Below, piece by piece: positions 1 to 5,874 of a DNA stretch of 7,924 nucleotides. How positions within the stretch are numbered: position 1 is the first letter of the stretch; each line of letters begins with the position of its first letter. The position numbers and the translations under genes are program-made. The stretch comes from Candidatus Calidifonticultor daggyaiensis (GTDB lineage: Bacteria; Actinomycetota; Humimicrobiia; Humimicrobiales; Humimicrobiaceae): positions 1 to 7,924 of the forward strand of contig JACVJA010000055.1 in NCBI GenBank assembly GCA_015661035.1. The letters run 5' to 3'. The notes beneath the pieces were generated by a model. That model had not been told where the DNA came from and made no database searches. It saw nothing but the letters and a program-made list of their open reading frames with translations.

Positions 1-1846
1 CTAGACAATATTTTAAAAGCTTATCACCCCAATTTAAAATTTCTGGATAATTATATTGATTACCAATGCTTTTAATTTTACTGGCAGTCTCCTCGATATC
101 GTTAATAATTAACTCTTTTTTTGCTTTAGTTAAAGAAGGTAATATTTCCTCTCTTAATTGTTTTAGAAGCTGCTCTGAAAAAATAGCATTTTTTAATTGA
201 GTAGATGCCTTTTCATAACTTTGCTCCCCCGTCTTTTCTATTAATTTTGATGATTGACTTAAAATAGGAATTGCCTCTTCCTCATAAGCAAGAAACTTTT
301 TTAACTCATTTATAAGCTCTGCCCTTCTTACTGGCTTTCTAATGTAGCCGTCACAATTAATTTTTTTTACTTCAGCTTCATCATCTTTCATTGCAGATGC
401 AGTTAAAACTATAATAGGAATCTTATTTAAATTTTCATCACTTTTAAGAATTTTAATTGCAGTATAACCATCCATTTCTGGCATTCTTAAGTCCATAAGT
501 ATAAGATCGGGCTTATTTCTTTGAGCAATAGTAATTGCTTCCTTACCATTAACAGCTTCTAAAATTCTTAAGTTATAAACAGAAAGTATTTTATTTAATA
601 AAAGCCTGTTTGACTCAATATCATCAGTTACTAAAATTTTTTGATTTTTAAATCTTACCCTGCCTTTTATTATTTCTTCCTGGCTATAAGTACTTTCAAT
701 AGACGAAACTGCTACATTTTTTAAAATTACCTTAAAAGTACTGCCTTTACCAACAGTGCTGTCAACCTCTATCTCACCATTCATTAAATTAACTAACTTT
801 TTTGTAATAGCCAGCCCTAGCCCTGTCCCTCCATATTTTTTTACATCAATATGCCTGCTTTGTTGAAAATAATTAAATATTTCTTTTTTATCTTCCTCTG
901 GTATTCCTATGCCCGTATCTTTAACTGAAAAAATTAAATCTATTTTACTTCTATCTGGATAATATATTCCTTTTACTTTAAGTTCTATATATCCTTTTGA
1001 TGTAAATTTAATAGCATTTCCAACCAAATTAAATAGTATTTGCCTTAATCTCACTTCATCAACAAGAATAGCTTTGGGCAGCTTTTCATCTATCTCAGTA
1101 AAAAATTCTAAACCTTTAGTTTGTATTTTTTCTGAAAATATCTTTGCAATATCCATAAAAAGCTCTTGTGGCTTGACTGCTCTATATTGCAATTCCATTT
1201 TCCCAGCTTCTATTTTAGAAATATCCAGAATATCGTTTATTAAATCCAGTAATGTTTTTCCGCTTGACAGTATAATATCAACATATTTTATATATTGTGG
1301 ATCTGCAAGCTGGTCTTTTAATATTTCAGCAAAACCCAAAATAGCATTCATAGGTGTTCTTATTTCATGACTCATGTTTGCAAGAAATTCACTTTTAAGC
1401 CTGCCAGCCTCCATAGCTTTTTTAGCAAGTTCTTCAGCTTTAATTTTTTCTTCAACCAGCTGTTGTTCTATTTTTTTCTTATCAGTAATATCTCTAGAAA
1501 TTCCAAAAGTGCCAACCACTTTCCCTTCTTTATTATAAAGAGGCATTTTTGTAGTTAAGACCCACCTATCTTCTTTTCCTTTATATGTTTCTTTTTCCTC
1601 AATATTAATTATAGGCTTTCCTGTTTTAATAATTTCCTGCTCGTCTTTAAAAGCTTGACTTGCATGTTCCTCTGTAAAAAAATCAAAATCTGTCTTTCCA
1701 ATTACTTCTTTTTCATTATCAAGGCCCAATCTTTTTACAAGCTCCTTACTTGTACGCAAAAATTTACTTTTTAAATCCTTAAAATAAATGCTGTCAGGAA
1801 TATTATCAAGAAGTGCATCTAATAATTCTTTATCATTTACTGCCAT
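1..1846 (-). CDS. Soluble PAS-domain hybrid sensor histidine kinase with receiver domain (3' end outside window)
   Basis: The frame is open from an ATG at 1846 to the left edge, giving 615 residues with the C-terminus missing. A PAS/PAC sensor domain lies at about residues 5-125. HisKA follows at about 145-215, with phospho-acceptor H160 in the motif NMSHEIRTPMN. HATPase_c spans about 255-375: N box around N277, G1 box DTGIGIP at 310-316, G2 box GGTGLGL at 339-345. A receiver domain covers about 400-518, with acidic pair D408/D409, phospho-acceptor D452 in MDLRMP, T482 and K504. No membrane segment or signal peptide is visible, so it should be a cytosolic sensor that autophosphorylates on H160 and passes phosphate to its own D452. 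Residues 520-615 are helical and contain no histidine, so no working HPt domain is visible. An AGGGTGG ribosome site (1854-1860) sits 7 nt before the ATG and supports this start. The signal and output partner are unknown. It diverges from the metal-binding lipoprotein gene. Confidence 0.95.
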   Translation of the reverse strand, partial: MAVNDKELLDALLDNIPDSIYFKDLKSKFLRTSKELVKRLGLDNEKEVIGKTDFDFFTEEHASQAFKDEQEIIKTGKPIINIEEKETYKGKEDRWVLTTKMPLYNKEGKVVGTFGISRDITDKKKIEQQLVEEKIKAEELAKKAMEAGRLKSEFLANMSHEIRTPMNAILGFAEILKDQLADPQYIKYVDIILSSGKTLLDLINDILDISKIEAGKMELQYRAVKPQELFMDIAKIFSEKIQTKGLEFFTEIDEKLPKAILVDEVRLRQILFNLVGNAIKFTSKGYIELKVKGIYYPDRSKIDLIFSVKDTGIGIPEEDKKEIFNYFQQSRHIDVKKYGGTGLGLAITKKLVNLMNGEIEVDSTVGKGSTFKVILKNVAVSSIESTYSQEEIIKGRVRFKNQKILVTDDIESNRLLLNKILSVYNLRILEAVNGKEAITIAQRNKPDLILMDLRMPEMDGYTAIKILKSDENLNKIPIIVLTASAMKDDEAEVKKINCDGYIRKPVRRAELINELKKFLAYEEEAIPILSQSSKLIEKTGEQSYEKASTQLKNAIFSEQLLKQLREEILPSLTKAKKELIINDIEETASKIKSIGNQYNYPEILNWGDKLLKYCL

Positions 1847-1972
1847 TTAAATTCCACCCTTTTTAAAAAACGCCTTTTATATTATTTTTATCATTATTAG
1901 CTACAATATTTATTAAGTAAAATATTTATCTATAAAAACTGATTAATCCATAAATTTTACTAATTAATCTAC

Positions 1973-1992
1973 ACAATTTAATATCAAATTGT
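1973..1992. repeat. Inverted repeat, 7-bp arms, 6-nt spacer
   Basis: The arms ACAATTT (1973-1979) and AAATTGT (1986-1992) are exact reverse complements around AATATC. Placement in the divergent gap would suit a regulator-binding site for the kinase or the lipoprotein gene. With AT-only arm cores in an AT-rich region, chance cannot be excluded. Confidence 0.3.
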
Positions 1993-2020
1993 ATAATTAA
2001 ATACTTAGTCAATATCTTTA

Positions 2021-2059
2021 AAAAAACTAATGTTATTTTACTAAAAACATTAATTTTTT
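2021..2059. terminator. Bidirectional terminator-like inverted repeat
   Basis: Two 14-base arms, 2021-2034 and 2046-2059, match at 13 of 14 positions around an 11-nt loop. On the minus-strand transcript the odd position becomes a G-U pair. The core stem is TAATGTT/AACATTA, preceded by an A-run and followed by T6 (2054-2059), the layout of an intrinsic terminator readable from either strand. It lies between two genes transcribed away from it, so neither needs it as a terminator; it could end an unrecognised small RNA or act as an operator. Confidence 0.35.
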
Positions 2060-2245
2060 CATAATTTTAAATTAAAATTGGTGATATTTGTTATAAAATT
2101 TACAGTATATACTAACTAAGCTTATAGAATTACAGTAATATTAAAATGATATTAAAATTTAACTTATAAATTAAAAATATTTGACCTAAAATTATATTTT
2201 TATTAATTTTTTATTTTAAAAAAATTATTAAAATAAGAAATAACA

Positions 2246-3226
2246 ATGAATAACAGTAATAATAATAATAAAATTGCCGTATTTACTATAAAATGGACTA
2301 TATTAATTATAATTATCACACTGCTTTTTGCTTCCTTTTTTTCCTGCAAGGACATTAACTTATCTAATACAATTAACACTAGCAATAATGCTACAAATAG
2401 CTTTGAACACTCATTTCAACAAGATAACAATGATGAATATTTAAATAATGATAAAATAAAAGAACTTAAAAAATTAAATATTACAACAACTATACCTCCT
2501 CAAGCAGAATTTTTAGAAGCAATTGGTAAGGATTTGGTAGCAGTTAATATCTTGGTAACTTCTGGAGCAGACCCACATACTTTTGAACTAAAACCAAGCC
2601 AACTTAAAAATATATCTAATAGCAGTGCTTATTTTGAGTTAGGATCTGGCATTGAGTTTGAAATTTCTTGGCTTGACAAAATTAAAAAGTTAAATCCAGA
2701 GCTAAAGTTTTTTAACTGTTCCGAAAATATAACTATTATTAATAACGATCCGCATATTTGGCTTTCGCTTAAAAATGCAGTTGCTATTACTGACAACATA
2801 TATAAGGGACTGGTTCTACTTGATCCAAAAAACAGTAATTATTATTTGGAAAATAAAAATAAATATCAAAATCAATTGCTTGAATTAGATGTCACGGCTT
2901 CAAACCTCTTTAAAAACTTAAAAAACAATAAATTTATAGTAGATCATTCTGCCTGGGGATACTTTGCAGCAGATTACGGTTTAGAACAAATACCTATAGA
3001 AGAACATGGGAAAGAGCCTACAATAAAAGATATTGAAAATATAATAAAAATTGCAAAAGAAAATAACATAAAAGTCATTTTTGTTTCCCCGCAATTTAAT
3101 ACGAAAAACGCAGAAATTATTGCTAATGAAATTTCTGGTAGTTTAGTTTTTATTGACCCTTTAGAAAAAAGCTATATAGAAAATATGAAAAAAGTTATAA
3201 AAGCTTTCGAATCTATTTTGGGATAA
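2246..3226 (+). CDS. ZnuA/TroA-like metal ABC transporter substrate-binding lipoprotein
   Basis: This 326-residue protein belongs to the cluster A-I (ZnuA/PsaA/TroA) family, which captures Zn or Mn outside the membrane and delivers it to an ABC importer. A basic N-terminus, a hydrophobic stretch (about 17-32) and a lipobox-like FFSC ending at C34 indicate a lipoprotein, although Phe at -3 and -2 is not canonical. Residues 35-75 form an Asn/Ser/acid-rich linker. The usual metal ligands are recognisable: H111 in GADPHTFELKP, H170 in NDPHIW, H234 in VDHSAWGYF and D304 in FIDPL. The His-His-His-Asp set favours zinc; Mn-type proteins have Glu at the third position. The His-rich loop of many ZnuA proteins, normally before the second ligand, is absent. 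No permease or ATPase gene adjoins it, so it must share a transporter encoded elsewhere. No Shine-Dalgarno is seen before the ATG, only a weak AAGAAA, and no other ATG would keep the signal peptide. Confidence 0.9.
   Translation: MNNSNNNNKIAVFTIKWTILIIIITLLFASFFSCKDINLSNTINTSNNATNSFEHSFQQDNNDEYLNNDKIKELKKLNITTTIPPQAEFLEAIGKDLVAVNILVTSGADPHTFELKPSQLKNISNSSAYFELGSGIEFEISWLDKIKKLNPELKFFNCSENITIINNDPHIWLSLKNAVAITDNIYKGLVLLDPKNSNYYLENKNKYQNQLLELDVTASNLFKNLKNNKFIVDHSAWGYFAADYGLEQIPIEEHGKEPTIKDIENIIKIAKENNIKVIFVSPQFNTKNAEIIANEISGSLVFIDPLEKSYIENMKKVIKAFESILG
2257..2271 (+). repeat. Five TAA trinucleotide repeats inside the lipoprotein coding region
   Basis: Five tandem TAA units near the 5' end of the lipoprotein gene are read in another frame as a run of AAT Asn codons (residues 5-8 are Asn). 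Length change by whole units would alter the Asn run without breaking the frame. Confidence 0.6.
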
Positions 3227-3272
3227 TATCAAAGACATTTTAAGACGTTTAATCTTTATGTAATTATTTATT

Positions 3273-3698
3273 TTAAAATTCATCAGCAAGTTTTTTCCTT
3301 GAAGCTTTACCTTTTTTTAGCTTTTCTTGATCTTCAGAAATTCTAACTATGCTACCCTCAAAAATTCCACCTTTGCATATTATTAAAGAATCTGTTTTAA
3401 TTTTACCTTTTACAACTCCTGTTTCTTTTATTTCAACATATCCGCTTGCTTCCATATTGCCTTCATATTTTCCTATTATTTCAGCATCAGTTGTTTTTAC
3501 ATCAGCATTTACAAAGCCATTGCTTTGTATAGTAAGCTTACCTTCAACAATAAGACTACCACTTACATAACAATCAACAATTATTGATTCTGAAATTTCT
3601 AATTTTCCATCAATAGCTGCTTCTTTACCAATAATAGTTAACAAAACTTTTGATTCTTGAGGGCTTTCGTTTGCATCTCCACCCAACAAATTCATCAT
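3273..3698 (-). CDS. Bactofilin A (polymer-forming cytoskeletal protein)
   Basis: This small bactofilin has 141 residues. The family forms nucleotide-independent filaments from a right-handed beta-helix and serves as a cell-shape or polarity scaffold in the cytoplasm, often at the membrane. The beta-helix core covers about residues 18-120, with regular alternation of hydrophobic, Gly and charged residues (for example IDGKLEIS, VEGKLTI, GKYEGNMEASG). It is flanked by a short N-terminal tail and a basic C-terminal tail (121-141: seven Lys/Arg, five Asp/Glu). Residues 64-96 are identical to bactofilin B, and so is the DNA. GGAG at 3700-3703 is 1 nt from the first ATG (3698) but 4 nt from a second ATG at 3695, so the second Met may be the real start. 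It lies 139 bp downstream of bactofilin B in the same direction and converges on the lipoprotein gene with a 46-bp gap. Confidence 0.93.
   Translation of the reverse strand: MMNLLGGDANESPQESKVLLTIIGKEAAIDGKLEISESIIVDCYVSGSLIVEGKLTIQSNGFVNADVKTTDAEIIGKYEGNMEASGYVEIKETGVVKGKIKTDSLIICKGGIFEGSIVRISEDQEKLKKGKASRKKLADEF
3410..3512 (-). repeat. 103-bp exact repeat, copy 1 (in bactofilin A)
   Basis: All 103 bases equal those of 4074-4176 in bactofilin B, in the same orientation and reading frame, third codon positions included. Identity ends sharply: only 16 of the next 30 bases on the higher-coordinate side match, and 21 of 29 on the other. The tract encodes residues 64-96. The pattern fits recent gene conversion between the two paralogues. 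Confidence 0.95.
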
Positions 3699-3815
3699 TC
3701 TCCTTTCTTTAAGAAGAAAAAAATATTAAAGTCATTATTTTTATTAGATTAAATCAAAAAACAATCCATTTAAATTACTTAACTAATTCTAATTCAGTAA
3801 TTAAATCATTTTTCA

Positions 3816-3839
3816 AAAAATATAAATTTTTATATTTTT
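3816..3839 (-). terminator. AU-only hairpin at the stop codon of bactofilin B
   Basis: The arms 3816-3826 and 3829-3839 are an exact 11-bp inverted repeat of A and T only, overlapping the bactofilin B stop codon. On the minus-strand transcript the hairpin ends in a U-run. Lacking G-C pairs it would be a weak terminator, so read-through into bactofilin A is plausible. Confidence 0.3.
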
Positions 3840-4359
3840 ATAAATTTAATGAATCTTCCTCTGTTTCATTATCATAGTTATTTAATTCAGACTCATCATA
3901 TTTTTGAGAAAACTCTTCAGTCACTTCCTTCTGGGCCTCTTTACTTTCTTCTTCTGCGGTCACAGAATTAACTTTTTCTTTTTGAGTTAACACAACTTCA
4001 GAAATTCTACTAACATTTCCACTAAAAATCGCACCTTGATTTATAATAAGAGAATCAGTTTTAAGATTGCCTATTACAACTCCTGTTTCTTTTATTTCAA
4101 CATATCCGCTTGCTTCCATATTGCCTTCATATTTTCCTATTATTTCAGCATCAGTTGTTTTTACATCAGCATTTACCTGACCATTTTGTAGAATTGTTAA
4201 TTTCCCATCAACTATTAATTTGCCTTTGAGCTCACAATCCACATCTATAGCGTGGGAAATTTTAAATTTGCCATCGAGTACAGCTTTATCACCAACAATC
4301 TTTAGCAAAGTTCTTCCTTCGTTTTGATAAGATTCTACTTCCATATTGTCTAGAGACAT
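3838..4359 (-). CDS. Bactofilin B with long acidic C-terminal tail
   Basis: This is a bactofilin of 173 residues, paralogous to bactofilin A and in tandem upstream of it. The beta-helix core lies at about residues 17-120, with signatures such as LDGKFKIS, VDGKLTI and the block 63-95 shared exactly with bactofilin A. It differs in its tail, residues 120-173, which is low-complexity and acidic: 17 Asp/Glu against 5 Lys, ending EEDSLNL. It is probably disordered and may set the partner or limit filament bundling (inference). The start is well supported by AGGAGG at 4366-4371, 6 nt before the ATG and the best ribosome site in the window. The gap to the upstream ParA gene (4360-4576, 217 bp) is AT-rich and shows no gene; a weak TTGCAT/TATTTT pair with 17-bp spacing might be its own promoter, so co-transcription with parA is uncertain. 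Confidence 0.93.
   Translation of the reverse strand: MSLDNMEVESYQNEGRTLLKIVGDKAVLDGKFKISHAIDVDCELKGKLIVDGKLTILQNGQVNADVKTTDAEIIGKYEGNMEASGYVEIKETGVVIGNLKTDSLIINQGAIFSGNVSRISEVVLTQKEKVNSVTAEEESKEAQKEVTEEFSQKYDESELNNYDNETEEDSLNL
4074..4176 (-). repeat. 103-bp exact repeat, copy 2 (in bactofilin B)
   Basis: This is the partner of the tract at 3410-3512, offset by 664 bp in direct orientation. It encodes residues 63-95 of bactofilin B. Two direct copies this close could also recombine to fuse the two genes into one chimeric bactofilin, deleting 664 bp. Confidence 0.95.
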
Positions 4360-4576
4360 ACTTTTCCTCCTATCTTAATATTGTTAATAAATCAAATATA
4401 TACTTTAAAAGTTCTTTATAATAAAATATGCTATTTAGTTATTGAATGCAAATTACAAAATTGCCATAAAATATTAAAAGCTTTATGCAAACATTCTGTT
4501 TAATAATTTAAAATCAAAAACAAATTAAAATTTAATATATTTATGTTATTTCAAATTATAATATACCATCTTATGC

Positions 4577-5419
4577 TTAAAAATTAACTATAAAATTGTC
4601 AATTTCACTAAAAGCATCATACAAGTCAGTGCTTGCTTCTGAAAACGGAAAAGATACAAATACAGGCTCGTGGTTTTGCATTATCGAAAGCTGATAATGT
4701 GATAAATATCTTATTTTTCTATTAACTAAATTGAAATCTTTCCCATATTTTTCTCTAATTTTTTTATAAACTAATTCCGAAGTTTTTTTTCTTCTTTCAT
4801 AAGCATTAATAATAATAGCAACAATTTTTAATTTAATATTATACTTTAATTCAATGTTATCTATTATTTTTTTTAAATATTTCATATCCATAAAAGAAAA
4901 TATTTCTGGTTTTAGTACTAAAATAATATTTTTTGCATATATTAAAGAAGTAATTGATAAAAGTGAGTAGTTTGGCTGGGAGTCTATTAATATATAGTCA
5001 TAATCACTGATATCTAGATATTTTTCAAGAATATTTTTAAAAAGTAAATTTCTTTGCAAAGCATGATAACTCATACCATCTTTATGTGTTTTTTCAATAA
5101 TATATTCAGTAAGATATTCTTCTAGAAGCGATATATTATTAGAAGATGGTATTAAATCAATATTTCCACTTACTTTTATTAGATATTCATTAAAATCTAT
5201 ATTATCACCATTAATGGAAGAGACTATTAAATTTTCTAAACACTTCCCTTTTGTAATAACTGGCTTTTTTAATAAAGATTGTACAAGATTTACTTGAGGA
5301 TCAAAATCAAGAAATAATACTTTTTTGTTTAGATTCTTAGCAAGATACCAGCCATAATTAAAACATATTGTTGTTTTACCAGTACCACCTTTTGTATTAA
5401 AAAATACAAGCTTATGCAT
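4577..5419 (-). CDS. ParA/MinD-like P-loop ATPase beside bactofilin genes
   Basis: A deviant Walker A ATPase of the ParA/Soj family, 280 residues from the chosen ATG. Such proteins form ATP sandwich dimers, usually on DNA, and position chromosomes, plasmids or protein complexes. Counted from this ATG, KGGTGKTT gives signature Lys 10 and P-loop Lys 15; the A' motif DFDPQ starts at D38; Walker B ILIDSQP has D146 with the DxxP pattern of the family. The C-terminal segment around 233-250 carries Arg/Lys where ParA proteins contact DNA. There is no N-terminal helix-turn-helix, which fits the chromosomal or small-ParA type. A TTG at 5437 would add six residues, but family N-termini begin close to the P-loop, so the ATG is preferred; neither start has a Shine-Dalgarno. 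No ParB gene is visible. Its neighbours are bactofilins on both sides, hinting at a role in placing or using a bactofilin scaffold (inference). Confidence 0.92.
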   Translation of the reverse strand: MHKLVFFNTKGGTGKTTICFNYGWYLAKNLNKKVLFLDFDPQVNLVQSLLKKPVITKGKCLENLIVSSINGDNIDFNEYLIKVSGNIDLIPSSNNISLLEEYLTEYIIEKTHKDGMSYHALQRNLLFKNILEKYLDISDYDYILIDSQPNYSLLSITSLIYAKNIILVLKPEIFSFMDMKYLKKIIDNIELKYNIKLKIVAIIINAYERRKKTSELVYKKIREKYGKDFNLVNRKIRYLSHYQLSIMQNHEPVFVSFPFSEASTDLYDAFSEIDNFIVNF

Positions 5420-5469
5420 GTTAAAAATTACAAACAATAATTATATTTTTATTAAAACCTTTGTCTACA

Positions 5470-5498
5470 GTTTTATCATTAATTATCATTATTTTCAA
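5470..5498 (-). promoter_or_regulatory. Candidate promoter of the parA-like gene
   Basis: Read on the minus strand, TTGAAA (5493-5498; 5 of 6 to TTGACA) is followed after 17 bp by TAAAAC (5470-5475; 4 of 6 to TATAAT). Transcription would begin near 5463, leaving a leader of about 44 nt before the ATG at 5419. A tandem repeat fills the spacer and an inverted repeat abuts the -35. AT-rich sequence produces such matches by chance. Confidence 0.4.
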
Positions 5499-5518
5499 CA
5501 ATTTTTAAAAAAATTGTT
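5497..5518. promoter_or_regulatory. Perfect 10-bp inverted repeat at the parA promoter (possible operator)
   Basis: AACAATTTTT (5497-5506) and AAAAATTGTT (5509-5518) are exact reverse complements with a 2-nt centre. A 2-nt loop is too small for an RNA hairpin to close fully, so a protein-binding dyad is more likely. It overlaps the last two bases of the candidate -35 box. Confidence 0.4.
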
Positions 5519-5577
5519 ATTTTAAAATGATTAATACCTATTTTTTTGCTAGTATTATCACTTTTTTCAAATAAAGT

Positions 5578-5612
5578 AGATATTAGTTTAATTTAGTATT
5601 ATACTAATATCT
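5578..5612. promoter_or_regulatory. Nested inverted repeats upstream of bactofilin C
   Basis: The outer arms AGATATTAGT (5578-5587) and ACTAATATCT (5603-5612) are exact reverse complements over a 15-nt spacer. Overlapping the second arm is a 15-bp palindrome, TTAGTAT-T-ATACTAA (5593-5607). Either form could exist but not both at once, so this might be a switchable structure or two overlapping operator sites. Confidence 0.4.
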
Positions 5613-5613
5613 G

Positions 5614-5634
5614 AAGGTAATCTAATACCTTTTT
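5614..5634 (+). terminator. Short hairpin followed by a T-run
   Basis: AAGGTA (5614-5619) pairs with TACCTT (5626-5631) across a 6-nt loop, with more Ts to 5634. It has the form of a small intrinsic terminator on the plus strand, but no plus-strand gene precedes it in this gap. It could end a short RNA started within the gap or be another dyad of the cluster. Confidence 0.3.
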
Positions 5635-5685
5635 AAGCTTATCATTTTAGTTTATGGTTTTTAATTTTTAACTAATAAATGATAC

Positions 5686-5713
5686 TTGAGTCTTTATTAA
5701 TTATCCATAAAAT
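5686..5713 (+). promoter_or_regulatory. Candidate promoter of bactofilin C
   Basis: TTGAGT (5686-5691; 4 of 6) is followed after 16 bp by TAAAAT (5708-5713; 5 of 6). Transcription from here would give a leader of about 155 nt before the ATG at 5875. This is the best plus-strand pair I found in the gap, still weak evidence in AT-rich DNA. Confidence 0.3.
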
Positions 5714-5863
5714 TGTTATTATTTTCCTATTGAAGTAAATATATTAAATTTAGTAAATTTTTAAATTGTTGGAATGCATTAAATAATTTTTGAGATTTTT
5801 TGATGTTTCTTATAGATTTTTTATTTAATTTAATCTATCTTTAATCTTTTAAAATTTATTTTT

Positions 5864-5869
5864 GGGGGG
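5864..5869 (+). promoter_or_regulatory. G6 homopolymer serving as ribosome binding site of bactofilin C
   Basis: Six consecutive Gs stand 5 nt (all T) before the ATG. They can pair with the CCUCC of 16S rRNA through G-C and one G-U pair. The run is the only visible Shine-Dalgarno candidate and fixes the start at 5875. Such homopolymers are prone to slippage. Confidence 0.6.
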
Positions 5870-5874
5870 TTTTT

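Larger units (their letters stand above)
1847..2245. other. AT-rich divergent intergenic region between kinase and metal-binding lipoprotein genes
   Basis: This 399-bp gap must hold the promoters of both divergent genes. I see no coding frame of substance and no RNA gene. Visible structure: a 7-bp inverted repeat at 1973-1992, a terminator-like hairpin at 2021-2059, a 10-bp palindrome AGTATATACT at 2104-2113, and a 10-bp direct repeat ATATTAAAAT at 2138-2147 and 2149-2158 (one helical turn apart). A TTGACC at 2181-2186 resembles a -35 box for the plus-strand gene, but no good -10 lies at the right spacing. No sequence clearly matches the known Zur or MntR operator consensus. Confidence 0.6.
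5420..5874. other. Divergent regulatory region between parA-like gene and bactofilin C
   Basis: This AT-rich gap carries the control sites of two divergent genes and no coding frame I can support. It contains a candidate parA promoter, a candidate bactofilin C promoter, four dyad elements between 5497 and 5631, and a tandem 10-bp repeat TTATCATTA at 5473-5481 and 5483-5491. TAATAC/GTATTA recurs at 5532, 5552, 5596 and 5623. It is long for such small genes and unusually rich in symmetry compared with the other gaps, which suggests real regulation or a small RNA. Confidence 0.6.

Noticed and set aside
1074..1558. Open frames on the plus strand (1074-1370 and 1367-1558)
   Set aside because: They lie antisense to the conserved HisKA, PAC and ATPase coding sequence of the kinase, and their translations (Ser/Phe/Ile-rich) resemble no family.
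2203..2385. 60-codon open frame on the minus strand with a hydrophobic run
   Set aside because: It is antisense to the signal-peptide region of the lipoprotein gene; the Leu/Ile run is the complement of AT repeats, and there is no family resemblance.
3349..3570. 73-codon plus-strand frame across bactofilin A
   Set aside because: It is the antisense of the well-conserved beta-helix coding region.
3410..4176. The paired 103-bp repeats as a mobile element or attachment site
   Set aside because: Both copies lie in frame inside homologous genes at the same codon positions, with no transposase or integrase, so gene conversion is the simpler explanation.
5420..5437. TTG start extending the ParA-like protein by six residues
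   Set aside because: Family N-termini begin within a few residues of the P-loop, TTG is a rarer start, and no Shine-Dalgarno precedes it. It is not excluded.
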